Made by a program: the position numbers and the translations under genes. The notes beneath the pieces are model-generated. The model was given only the letters and a program-made list of their open reading frames with translations. It was not told the origin of the DNA and ran no database searches. This document shows, one piece after another, positions 8,301 to 16,490 of a stretch of 47,240 bases of DNA; the stretch's first letter is position 1; each line of letters starts with the position of its first letter. The stretch comes from Oscillospiraceae bacterium (GTDB lineage Bacteria; Bacillota; Clostridia; Oscillospirales; Oscillospiraceae). Location of the stretch: positions 1-47,240 of the forward strand of contig JAFQIL010000058.1 in the NCBI GenBank assembly GCA_017397565.1. Direction: 5' to 3'.

Positions 8301-9881
8301 ATGGATAACAATATGAATAACATTCCCGTAGAGAAGTTTCGGTTTGCGACAAGAAACGATCTGTATCATGACAGCAAATTTGAAACCAAGCCTGTGAGCT
8401 ATTTTCAGGGCGCATTCCGTCGTTTCAGCAAGAACAAGGGTGCGGTTGTTGGCGGTGTTGTGATCGCATTTTTGGTGCTTTTTGCCATTCTTGCCCCCTT
8501 CTTCACCCCCTTCAAGCCCGCATACTACGATATGTCCTATGCATATGTGACCCCTAAGATCAATCTGTTTGCAAACAGCGATATCAACTTCTGGGACGGC
8601 TGCAAGCAAAAGGACACCGGTTACGTCACATTTCTTAAGGACAAGGCACTTGCCGCTGAAACAGGCAGAGAAGTTATCAAAAACGGCGAGTATGAGGTCA
8701 GCGAAGACGGTTCTGTCTATTCTTACCGTTACGATACCTACTACGGTGTAGGCTTCGGTAAGTATAAGATTATCTCCGTAGAAGAGTTTCAGGATATTCA
8801 GCGGTATCAGAACGAAACCGGCAGACAGGTGATTTATCCTGTGGTCAAGGTTTCTGACAGACCTACCCTTGAGAAGAACAAGTATGACGCCAATATCTAT
8901 TATAAGGTAGAAAATCCCAAGGCATCTATTATCCGCCCCAAGCTGGATAAGAACGGTGATATCATCCCGAACTATTGGAAGTATGAGGCTGGTGAAAACG
9001 TTGCCCTGATCCCGGAGTACAACTCCCTCAGAATCGAAGGCGAGAACGGCTTCACTGAGAACGGCACCCAGTATTTCTACGCCTACGGTCGTAAGGTGGA
9101 CGGCGGCATTGAGATCAGAGCCGAATACTACGAATACTATATCTATCAGCATACTCAAGTGCTGAAAGACGGTATTGAGGAGCCTGTTTTCCCCTTCGGC
9201 ACCACAGCCACCGGTAAGGATATCTTTGCCTGCCTGGCCTACGGCGCCAGATTCTCCTTCATTTTCGCTACCGTTGTGGCGCTGGTAAACTTCATTGTGG
9301 GTGTTATCTGGGGCTCCATTTCCGGTTACTTCGGCGGCAAGATCGACCTGTTTATGGAACGTTTTGCCGAGATCCTGGGCGCAGTACCCAGCATGATCGT
9401 CATTACACTTCTGAAGTACCATATGGGTGCGACCAGTCAAGCGTTGGTCCTATTCATAGCGTTCTTTGCAACGGGATGGATCGGCATGGCGGGAACGACC
9501 CGTATGCAGTTCTACCGCTTCAAGAATCAGGAATATGTTCTGGCGGCAAGAACCCTGGGTGCCCGTGACAGAAGAATTATGTTTAAGCATATTTTCCCCA
9601 ACGGCTTGGGCACCATCGTAACCAGAATTGCTCTGGTAATTCCCGGCATGATCTACACAGAGACAAGCTTTTCCTACCTGGGCATCATCAATCTGGAAGC
9701 AGGCAACACCACCAGCGTTGGTACTCTGATCGCGGCGGGCAAGGCGGCCATTACAGCCGATGCCGGCTATGTGGCGCTCTTCCCCTGTTTGTTCCTGGTT
9801 CTTTTGATGCTCAGCTTCAACCTGTTCGGCAACGGCTTGCGCGATGCCTTTAATCCATCTCTCAGAGGAACGGAGGATTAA
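8301..9881 (+). CDS. oligopeptide ABC transporter permease, OppC/DppC type, with large extracytoplasmic insert
   Basis: A 526-residue permease; the family normally has about 300 residues. Residues 1-47 are the cytoplasmic N-terminus and 48-69 the first membrane span. The canonical FGTDxxGRD motif, which normally comes about 35 residues later, appears here as FGTTATGKD at 299-307. The intervening 230 residues are hydrophilic and Tyr-rich, and lie on the outer face by topology, so about 190 residues are an inserted extracytoplasmic domain of unknown type. After it come about five membrane spans and the EAA loop EYVLAARTLGARDRRIMF. It forms the pore with the preceding permease; the insert could contact the binding protein. 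The next gene starts 2 bp after the stop. Confidence 0.92.
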   Translation: MDNNMNNIPVEKFRFATRNDLYHDSKFETKPVSYFQGAFRRFSKNKGAVVGGVVIAFLVLFAILAPFFTPFKPAYYDMSYAYVTPKINLFANSDINFWDGCKQKDTGYVTFLKDKALAAETGREVIKNGEYEVSEDGSVYSYRYDTYYGVGFGKYKIISVEEFQDIQRYQNETGRQVIYPVVKVSDRPTLEKNKYDANIYYKVENPKASIIRPKLDKNGDIIPNYWKYEAGENVALIPEYNSLRIEGENGFTENGTQYFYAYGRKVDGGIEIRAEYYEYYIYQHTQVLKDGIEEPVFPFGTTATGKDIFACLAYGARFSFIFATVVALVNFIVGVIWGSISGYFGGKIDLFMERFAEILGAVPSMIVITLLKYHMGATSQALVLFIAFFATGWIGMAGTTRMQFYRFKNQEYVLAARTLGARDRRIMFKHIFPNGLGTIVTRIALVIPGMIYTETSFSYLGIINLEAGNTTSVGTLIAAGKAAITADAGYVALFPCLFLVLLMLSFNLFGNGLRDAFNPSLRGTED

Positions 9882-9883
9882 GC

Positions 9884-12067
9884 ATGAATAAAGAAATCAA
9901 ATTGTCGGTAAATGATCTTAAGATCTCCTTCCGCACAGATGCCGGTAAGGTGCAGGCAGTACGCAACATTTCCTTCGATCTTTACAAGGGCGAGACGCTG
10001 GCCATTGTCGGCGAATCCGGCTCCGGTAAGTCCGTTACCTCCAAGGCCATCATGGGCATTTCTGCCGGCAACTCTATTTATGAGGGCGGCGAGATCCTTT
10101 ATGACGGCCAGGACCTTGTGCGTATTCCCGAGGAAGAAATGCACAAGCTCCGCGGCGACAAGATCGCCATGATTTTCCAGGATCCTCTGTCTTCTCTGAA
10201 CCCCATCATGCGAATCGGTAAGCAGATCACAGAGGCTATGCTGCTGAAGAACAAGGCAAACCGCAAGGAAGGTCGTGTGACCTTTAATAAGACCCTTGCG
10301 GAGCTGTCCGGCATGATCAAAAAGGCTCTGGCCGAGACGCCCAATGCCAATGTATCTGCCGCAGATGTTGACAAATATATCAAAACCTTTGATGAGTTTA
10401 ATATTCAGGCCATTAAGCTTGAGAACAGCTATAACGATGCGCGCACCAAAGCCGGTGAGACGATTGCGGCTATCGAAAACCTGCTTTTCCTCATTGAGAA
10501 AAAGCAGAAGGTCGATGTTGCATCTGAGGTGGGACGTATCAGACGCAGCCTCAAGGAGATTAACGATAAGTACTTCATTTCGAACTGCGAGGAGACTCTG
10601 AAGGCGCACGATGCTGCCCTTGAGGGAGCTATCCGTGCAGCGAAAGCCACAAAGAACGGGGATTTCACGAAGACAGTGGAAGTCCTGGAGGCACTGAAAG
10701 AAACCGCAAATCAGCTGCTTGAGCGGACCCAGTATAACTTCTTCAGAATCGGTTACTACGTGTACAAAAAACCGGAAACCGATTTTAGCCGGATGAGCGC
10801 GGAAGAGGCCAATGAGATCACCAAAAAGTTCCTGGATGAGAACTTTATGGATTCCTTCATTGCGCTGATGAAGATCGCGGTTCAGTATTCCTTTGATAAG
10901 ACCATCGAAAATAAGAAGGTTGCCATCGAGGCTCTGGACAATGCAATCAAGTTTTTCAAAGCAGGCGCATTTTCCGCCAAAGAGGCAGAAGAGGCTTGCA
11001 AGAATGTAAATAAGAGCGTTCTTGCCGCCATCGATCCTCTGGCGATTATTAAGGATAATGTGGCATACACCTTTGGCGGCGCTCTCCAAAGAGAAGTGGA
11101 AAAGTATTTCTTCTATGTGAAAAACAATCCCAAGGAAGAAGCCCGCTTTGCTAAGCAGACCGCCAAGAGAGAAGCGCTGCTGGCAAAAGGCAAGAATGTG
11201 GACTGGAAGGTTATTCCTAAGTCGGTTGTAGAGCTTGAGGATCAGATCAAGACCATCGTTTCCGTTCTCACCCGGGTCAAGGAAAGATTCCAGGCCGATG
11301 TCGCCAACGCACAGAGCTTTGACGCAGACAAGCGCTGCGTTGAGATCATCGATTATCTGAAGGAAAAAGCTTCCCAGGTTGTCTATACTCTTACCAAGCG
11401 GATGGCAAAGGAAAAAGCCATCAAGCTTATGGAAGAGGTCGGTATTCCTGAGGCCAGAACCCGTTACAGACAGTATCCCTTCGAGTTTTCCGGCGGTATG
11501 CGTCAGAGAATCGTTATCGCCATCGCTCTGTCTGCAAACCCCGATATTCTGATTTGTGATGAGCCTACCACCGCTTTGGACGTTACCATCCAGGCTCAGA
11601 TCCTGGAGCTGATCAACCGCCTGAAGCGGGAACACAACCTTTCTATCATCTTTATTACCCACGATCTGGGTGTCGTTGCGAACATGGCAGACAGAATTGC
11701 TGTTATGTATGCAGGTAAGATCGTAGAGTACGGCACAGCGGAAGAGGTGTTCTATAATCCCCAGCATCCCTATACTTGGGCGCTGCTTTCCTCTATGCCG
11801 GACCTGGATACCAACGAGAAGCTGGATGCGATCCCCGGCACACCCCCCAACATGATTTATCCCCCCGTGGGCGATGCGTTTGCGGAAAGAAATAAGTACG
11901 CAATGGAGATCGACTTTGAGATGCAGCCTCCCATGTATGAGGTTTCCCCCACACACTATGCTGCAACCTGGCTGCTCCATCCCAACGCACCCAAGGTGGA
12001 AATTCCCAAGATCATTACCGAGCGTATCCGGAGAATGAAGGAAAGAGGTGGCAACCATGGCGAATAA
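9884..12067 (+). CDS. oligopeptide ABC transporter ATPase, OppD/DppD type, with about 385-residue insert
   Basis: A 727-residue ATPase; OppD/DppD proteins usually have about 330. Walker A GESGSGKS is at 43-50 and the Q-loop Gln at 99. The normal helical subdomain begins (IGKQITEAML) but is broken near residue 122 by an insert reaching about 507. Then the family pattern resumes with AIKLMEEVGIPE, signature FSGGMRQR (535-542), Walker B ILICDEP (Glu560) and switch His593. The insert is rich in Lys, Glu and Ala and looks helical, with possible coiled coils. The C-terminal oligopeptide-transporter motif is present (PGTPPNMIYPP) but its four usual Cys are Asp663, Asn670, Asp677 and Thr695. It overlaps the next gene by 11 bp. 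Confidence 0.93.
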   Translation: MNKEIKLSVNDLKISFRTDAGKVQAVRNISFDLYKGETLAIVGESGSGKSVTSKAIMGISAGNSIYEGGEILYDGQDLVRIPEEEMHKLRGDKIAMIFQDPLSSLNPIMRIGKQITEAMLLKNKANRKEGRVTFNKTLAELSGMIKKALAETPNANVSAADVDKYIKTFDEFNIQAIKLENSYNDARTKAGETIAAIENLLFLIEKKQKVDVASEVGRIRRSLKEINDKYFISNCEETLKAHDAALEGAIRAAKATKNGDFTKTVEVLEALKETANQLLERTQYNFFRIGYYVYKKPETDFSRMSAEEANEITKKFLDENFMDSFIALMKIAVQYSFDKTIENKKVAIEALDNAIKFFKAGAFSAKEAEEACKNVNKSVLAAIDPLAIIKDNVAYTFGGALQREVEKYFFYVKNNPKEEARFAKQTAKREALLAKGKNVDWKVIPKSVVELEDQIKTIVSVLTRVKERFQADVANAQSFDADKRCVEIIDYLKEKASQVVYTLTKRMAKEKAIKLMEEVGIPEARTRYRQYPFEFSGGMRQRIVIAIALSANPDILICDEPTTALDVTIQAQILELINRLKREHNLSIIFITHDLGVVANMADRIAVMYAGKIVEYGTAEEVFYNPQHPYTWALLSSMPDLDTNEKLDAIPGTPPNMIYPPVGDAFAERNKYAMEIDFEMQPPMYEVSPTHYAATWLLHPNAPKVEIPKIITERIRRMKERGGNHGE

Positions 12068-13316
12068 TGGTGAAGTATTGTTGAAAGTGGACCACCTTTG
12101 TCAGTATTTCCGTTTGGGACGTAAGGATCTTAAGGCTGTTGATGATGTAAGCTTTGAGATCAAAAAGGGTGAAACCTTTGGTCTTGTGGGTGAGTCCGGC
12201 TGCGGAAAGACCACTACCGGTCGTTCCATCATCAAGCTGTATGACATCACCTCCGGTAGTGTCTATTTCAAGGGTCAGAGAATCGGTGCAGGCACCCGGG
12301 GCTACCGGGATGCCATCGCTGCCGCCCGTGCGGAAGCTGCCAAAAAGATCAAGCTTCTCCGTGCTGAAAAGGACGTAGATGCGGCAAGAAAGGCTGCGAT
12401 CGAGGAACAGATCAAAAAGATCAACCAGGAGCTGGGGGAGATCGTTGACAAGAACCGGGCTCTCATCCGCGATGCAAAGACTGACAGCAAGCAGGTGGAT
12501 AAGCAGTATGCCGAGTCCCTTCTCAAGGCGCTGGACGCAGAGTATTCTCAGAAGTTCCGGGCAGCTGAGGGCAACAGCGAAAAGCTCAAGGCCCTCAAGA
12601 AGGAATACCAAATCCGTTGCCGCGTAGCAAAGAAGAGCAGACTCATCACCCAGATCCAGATGATCTTCCAGGATCCCATCGCTTCTCTGGATCCTCGTAT
12701 GACCGTCCGTGATATTATCGCGGAAGGCTTGGTGATCAACGGCATCACCGACAAGGCTTATATTAACGAGAAGGTCTACGAGATTTTGGAGATGGTTGGT
12801 CTTGTGCGGGAGCACGCAGACCGTTATCCCCACGAGTTCTCCGGTGGTCAGCGTCAGCGTATCGGCATCGCCAGAGCTGTTATCATGCAGCCTGAAATGA
12901 TCATTGCCGACGAGCCTATCTCTGCGCTGGACGTATCCATTCAGGCGCAGGTGATCAACCTGCTGAACGACCTGCGGGATCGCTTGGGCCTTACCATCAT
13001 GTTTATCGCCCATGACCTGTCGGTGGTTAAGTACTTCTCCGACCGGATCGGTGTTATGTACTTCGGTAAGATGGTCGAGCTGGCTGAGTCCGACGAGCTC
13101 TTTAAGAATCCTCTGCATCCTTATACCAAATCTCTTCTGTCCGCAATTCCGCTGCCTGACCCCGTATATGAGAAGCAGCGTACCAGAATTCTCTACAACC
13201 CCATTGCAGAACACGATTATTCTGTAGATAAGCCCTCCTTCCGGGAAATCACACCGGGACATTTCGTGTACTGTAACGATGCTGAAGAGGAAAAGTATAA
13301 GCAACAGGTCAAGTAA
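12057..13316 (+). CDS. oligopeptide ABC transporter ATPase, OppF/DppF type, with coiled-coil insert
   Basis: A 419-residue partner ATPase; typical OppF proteins have about 320. Numbering here is from a GTG at 12048; subtract 3 for the preferred start. Walker A GESGCGKT lies at 48-55. Between the strand [10 protein letters not shown] (71-80) and the Q-loop strand QIQMIFQDP (Gln208) there are about 120 residues instead of about 15. They are rich in Ala, Lys and Glu with heptad-like spacing, so probably a coiled coil. Signature FSGGQRQR (264-271) and Walker B MIIADEP follow. The C-terminal Cys motif is degenerate, with one Cys left near the end. The ATG at 12057 is preferred because AGAGG sits 9 bp upstream, within the OppD-type gene. 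Confidence 0.92.
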   Translation: MANNGEVLLKVDHLCQYFRLGRKDLKAVDDVSFEIKKGETFGLVGESGCGKTTTGRSIIKLYDITSGSVYFKGQRIGAGTRGYRDAIAAARAEAAKKIKLLRAEKDVDAARKAAIEEQIKKINQELGEIVDKNRALIRDAKTDSKQVDKQYAESLLKALDAEYSQKFRAAEGNSEKLKALKKEYQIRCRVAKKSRLITQIQMIFQDPIASLDPRMTVRDIIAEGLVINGITDKAYINEKVYEILEMVGLVREHADRYPHEFSGGQRQRIGIARAVIMQPEMIIADEPISALDVSIQAQVINLLNDLRDRLGLTIMFIAHDLSVVKYFSDRIGVMYFGKMVELAESDELFKNPLHPYTKSLLSAIPLPDPVYEKQRTRILYNPIAEHDYSVDKPSFREITPGHFVYCNDAEEEKYKQQVK

Positions 13317-13337
13317 CAAAATGGGTGGTTAAAAGCA

Positions 13338-13757
13338 GTGAAAGAGGAAACCAAAGCAGCAATCAAAAAGTATGCAATTTGTTTTGTCATTGAGGCGTTG
13401 ATCGCATTTCTTGTGATTTGGTCAAAGGGCTTTTTCACACAAAGTGCGGCAGTAAATATTCAGATCCTGTCAGACGCATTCTTTGTCTCCGGTATTTTGA
13501 CGACGCTTTTTGGATGCTTAATGTTTGTCAGTAAGGAAGGCGCGCTCATCGGTATCAGCTTCGTTCTCAGAAACGTTGTGCTGACCTTTATCCCTATGGG
13601 CAGAGCAAGGCATGAGCGATATGCCGATTATCGGGAGCGTAAGCTTAACGAGGCCAAAGACCGCAGCATCCGCTATATTCTTGTGCCGGGACTGATCTTC
13701 CTTTTCATTGGTATCATTCTTACCGTTATTTGGGACCAAAAATTTTATAATGTATAA
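13338..13757 (+). CDS. DUF3899-like small membrane protein
   Basis: A 139-residue protein with about four hydrophobic segments and a short charged cytoplasmic loop (YADYRERKLNEAKDRS). The pattern FIEALIAF..., LSDAFFVSGILT, FVSKEGALIGISF and YRERK matches my memory of the DUF3899 family of Bacillota, whose function is not known. The start is a GTG 22 bp after the OppF-type gene; a terminator follows directly, so it appears to be the last gene of the peptide transporter operon. Whether it works with the transporter is unknown; co-transcription is the only evidence. Confidence 0.75.
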   Translation: MKEETKAAIKKYAICFVIEALIAFLVIWSKGFFTQSAAVNIQILSDAFFVSGILTTLFGCLMFVSKEGALIGISFVLRNVVLTFIPMGRARHERYADYRERKLNEAKDRSIRYILVPGLIFLFIGIILTVIWDQKFYNV

Positions 13758-13758
13758 G

Positions 13759-13796
13759 AGAGATCCCCGTGCATGCGTGCACGGGGATCTCTTTTG
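13759..13796 (+). terminator. terminator of the peptide transporter operon
   Basis: A 15-bp stem (13759-13773 with 13778-13792) followed by TTTT, starting 2 bp after the stop codon. Confidence 0.92.
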
Positions 13797-13896
13797 CGGC
13801 TGCGGACAATTTCGGGACTGGCTGTCTGTCGGTATTCGTGACTCTGTTCCACCGCTCGAATCGTTACCTTGTCTGCCAATTCCCGTTTGTCGGGCT
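13796..13896 (-). repeat. 100-bp repeat module, copy 1
   Basis: Reverse-complemented, this matches 38851-38955 over nearly its whole length: both read ACGGGAATTGGCAGACAAGG, then CGATTCG(A/G)GCGGTGG, and end CCCGAAATTGTCCGC. It abuts and shares its boundary with the larger repeat at 13874-14080. Confidence 0.8.
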
Positions 13897-14080
13897 GAAA
13901 AGCCTTCCCCTTTGGGGAAGGTGGCACGCCGAAAGGCGTGACGGAAGAGGTTAAGACTTGGCTTTCCTCTCGCCAAGTTTCGATAAATATAAAACTTTTT
14001 CATTACCTCTCCCGGTTCGGCAAAGCCGAACCACCCTCCCCAAAGGGGAGGGCCTTTGCCCGACAAATGGCAATTTGTTA
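13874..14080 (-). repeat. dispersed hairpin-rich repeat, copy 2 (inverted)
   Basis: Reverse-complemented, it reproduces the element at 665-870: the same boundary sequences and the same four stem-loops in the same order. The central 40-50 bp differ most. It fills the space between two convergent operons. Confidence 0.85.
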
Positions 14081-14114
14081 AAAAATGCGGGACAGGCTGT
14101 TGGCCTGTCCCGCA
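14081..14114 (-). terminator. terminator of the minus-strand acyltransferase/oxidoreductase unit
   Basis: TGCGGGACAGGC at 14086-14097 pairs with GCCTGTCCCGCA at 14103-14114. Read on the minus strand it is followed by TTTTTT, 15 bp after the stop of the gene at 14129. Confidence 0.88.
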
Positions 14115-14128
14115 AAGTCGTATAAACC

Positions 14129-15322
14129 TTAAAACATGAGCACACCGGAATACTCGTAAATCTGACCGCCGGCCAACAGCTGCTGCTTGAAGGCTCTTTG
14201 TAAGCGGGAATTTTCCGGCAGGTCTTCGTAAGCAGGCTGCTTTCCGGGAAACACATACCCCCAAAAGCCTTTGCCGGCACTGAGCCGGGGATATCGAACA
14301 AATCGGGAAGAGAAGCCGCTGAGCTTGGCATCTTCGCCTAAAGCTTTGTTGATCAGCGGATTCATCAGCCAGGAGCTGCACCGCTGCGCTTTAATATTGT
14401 ATTCGGGGAAATATTCCCGGGCCATTCGCTGGCCTTCGGCAAAAGCGCGATCCACAGTTTCCGGGGAGAAATCCGCACCAAAGAAAATGTGGGTGGAGAT
14501 GACCCAGTCACCGGGTTTCAGAACCAGCTCCCATTGATCCTTGGGGAAGACCTCCGATTCCCGGCTGATTTGAATGCTTCGCACGGGATAGCCGATATAG
14601 GCATCCTCCGTTTCCCGGAAATGGGTAACAAAAGAGCCCTCTGTTTCTTCCGCCCCGGCACTTCCCAGTACCGCACCGTTGCGGTGGAAAGCGATGCCGT
14701 TGCCAAAAACAGGAAGCAGTTCCCCGTTTTCTCGGTTTTGCAGGAAATATGGCTCGTTTTCGGGAATCGCAACCAGCTGGAAATTCAGACCGCCATGACC
14801 GGGATAGTAGATCTCACACTTGGTAAACTGGCTCATCCAGTTGGAAATGTAGGGCGGAATACCAATGAAGCCGTCCCGATGCTTTTCTACCTCCCAAAGA
14901 TAGATCCGGTAGATGCTTAAGTTGTTCCTAACCTCCTCATTGGTAAATCCCCGACGAGTCAGTTCTTCACAGGTCAGCGCCAGGGCAGGAAGATGCACCA
15001 ATAGGGGAAGCATATTGGAAGCCGGAGTGTCTGCGGGCTGGGGATAGTCGAACCGCTTGGCCTCATCCCCGGAGCAATCCCGCATATAAAGGCTGTAAAG
15101 GTCCAAATAAAACTTTCGGGCAGGATCGTTTTTAAGATCCAAAAAGCCTTCCTTGACCGCATCCAGATAGTCTCCAAACAGGTCATATTGCGCATCCAGT
15201 CTGTCGATCAGCTCCAAAGAGCAAAGCTCCTTTTTGCGATCTTCAGCAATGGGGTAGTAGGTGTTCCAAACCGTTTCGGGAATGGAAATCTGCAGGGCTT
15301 CTGTCAGTTCGGTAAGAGTCAT
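14129..15322 (-). CDS. GNAT-like acyltransferase-domain protein
   Basis: A 397-residue soluble protein without signal peptide. Its plan resembles the two-part acyltransferase family with an N-terminal helical domain and a C-terminal GNAT-like domain (the NAT_N/GNAT_C-type proteins of gut bacteria): helical residues 1-150 with FYLDLYSLYMRDC, then a beta-rich part with EIYYPGHGGLNFQL and WELVLKPGDWVISTHIF. I assign it from overall pattern, not from a catalytic motif, so the reaction is unknown. It starts 12 bp after the oxidoreductase gene and shares its operon. A role in modifying a sugar or breakdown product handled by the neighbouring glycosidases is inference. Confidence 0.55.
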   Translation of the reverse strand: MTLTELTEALQISIPETVWNTYYPIAEDRKKELCSLELIDRLDAQYDLFGDYLDAVKEGFLDLKNDPARKFYLDLYSLYMRDCSGDEAKRFDYPQPADTPASNMLPLLVHLPALALTCEELTRRGFTNEEVRNNLSIYRIYLWEVEKHRDGFIGIPPYISNWMSQFTKCEIYYPGHGGLNFQLVAIPENEPYFLQNRENGELLPVFGNGIAFHRNGAVLGSAGAEETEGSFVTHFRETEDAYIGYPVRSIQISRESEVFPKDQWELVLKPGDWVISTHIFFGADFSPETVDRAFAEGQRMAREYFPEYNIKAQRCSSWLMNPLINKALGEDAKLSGFSSRFVRYPRLSAGKGFWGYVFPGKQPAYEDLPENSRLQRAFKQQLLAGGQIYEYSGVLMF

Positions 15323-15334
15323 AGCTAATTTCCT

Positions 15335-16390
15335 TTATTCAGAAATAACAATTTCGTTTCCGGTTTCTGCGGATTTGTAGATGCTGTTCAGGATCCGCAT
15401 AATTTCGGTGCCATGGTGGGCAGGGGCAAGACACACCGCTTTTCCCTGACAGCAGTCCACGAAATGACGAATCTCCTGGGTGAAGTGGTTAGGTCCGTCC
15501 GGAATATCTGCCTTCGTTTCCACGAATTGGTTGTCTTCAACGGTAAGCAGACGGATCCCATCGCTGTTGAAGCAAATACCGCCCCGGTCACCCAGCAGTT
15601 CCATTTGCGTGCCGGGATTCAGGGTGTTGGCTACCTGCGCGGCTTTGATGAAGAGGTTTTTACCGCCTTCAAAAGTGATATAGGCGCTGGCAAAGCTCTC
15701 TACAGTCCGGGGGATTCTCTGATTATCCACAGAAACATAACCGCCGCTGACATTTTGGATACGGTCGGGGAGATCCTTGTTGACATAGCTGGCGTAACCG
15801 CGAACGCTTTTGACTTTGGGGTAGCCCATATAATACAGTAAAATGTCCAGCTGATGGATGGCTGCGTCCATCATTTGCCCACCGCCGCATTTCTCCTTGT
15901 CCCGGAACCAGCCACCGATCTGGGAGCATCGCTGCATCCGATAGGCTTCTGCGTAGTAGATCTCACCAACCTTGCCGGCATCAATATAGTCCTTCAGCCA
16001 GGCATACATAGGATGGAAGCGGCAAACAAAGCCATACATCAAGAGCTTTCCCTGTTCCTTTGCCAACTGTTCGTTGGCCAGGGCTTCTTCATAAGTCAGA
16101 GCCGGTGGCTTTTCACACAGCACATGTTTTCCTGCCCGGAGAGCCTCCGCCACCAAGGAGCCGTGGGTAAAGGTAGGGGTAACAATGCTGACGGCATCGA
16201 TTTGGGGATCTGCCAAAAGTTCACGATGATCGGAAAAAATATGCGCAATGCCATACTCCGTTGCCCGGGATTGGGCAAGGGTTTGGTTTAAATCACAAAT
16301 TGCCGCCACGGACACATCGTCCATGATGCGGCAGGCCTCCAAATGCCGCAAAGCGATGTTGCCTGCACCGATGATACCAATACGAACCAT
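15335..16390 (-). CDS. Gfo/Idh/MocA-family NAD(P)-dependent oxidoreductase
   Basis: A 351-residue cytoplasmic dehydrogenase. The N-terminal Rossmann fold opens with VRIGIIGAGNIALRHLEA; the family EKP motif (HVLCEKPPAL) holds the catalytic-site Lys, and GGGQMMDAAIHQLDILLYYMG carries the substrate-site Asp/His. Such enzymes usually oxidise sugars, inositols or related compounds; the substrate cannot be told. The ATG at 16390 is chosen because GGAGGGAGAA lies just upstream; an ATG at 16408 overlaps that ribosome site. It has its own promoter-like element at 16419-16442 and is followed by the acyltransferase gene. Confidence 0.9.
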   Translation of the reverse strand: MVRIGIIGAGNIALRHLEACRIMDDVSVAAICDLNQTLAQSRATEYGIAHIFSDHRELLADPQIDAVSIVTPTFTHGSLVAEALRAGKHVLCEKPPALTYEEALANEQLAKEQGKLLMYGFVCRFHPMYAWLKDYIDAGKVGEIYYAEAYRMQRCSQIGGWFRDKEKCGGGQMMDAAIHQLDILLYYMGYPKVKSVRGYASYVNKDLPDRIQNVSGGYVSVDNQRIPRTVESFASAYITFEGGKNLFIKAAQVANTLNPGTQMELLGDRGGICFNSDGIRLLTVEDNQFVETKADIPDGPNHFTQEIRHFVDCCQGKAVCLAPAHHGTEIMRILNSIYKSAETGNEIVISE

Positions 16391-16418
16391 ATCAAATTCT
16401 CCCTCCATATTATCTATG

Positions 16419-16442
16419 CTCAGTATCTAAGTTTTTGGGAGA
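16419..16442 (-). promoter_or_regulatory. promoter-like element of the oxidoreductase unit
   Basis: Minus strand TCTC-n-CAAAAAC-nnn-GATACTGAG. GATACT fits a -10 box and TTGAAA lies 17 bp upstream of it. The same 24-bp pattern recurs at 26071-26094 at the same distance (29 bp) from another start codon. Confidence 0.55.
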
Positions 16443-16490
16443 CATTTCAAGAAAGAAAAACAGAGAAGCTGGAAGCTTTTTTGGAAAAGG

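Noticed and set aside
13796-14080. Insertion sequence
   Set aside because: No transposase reading frame in any frame; too short and made only of stem-loops.
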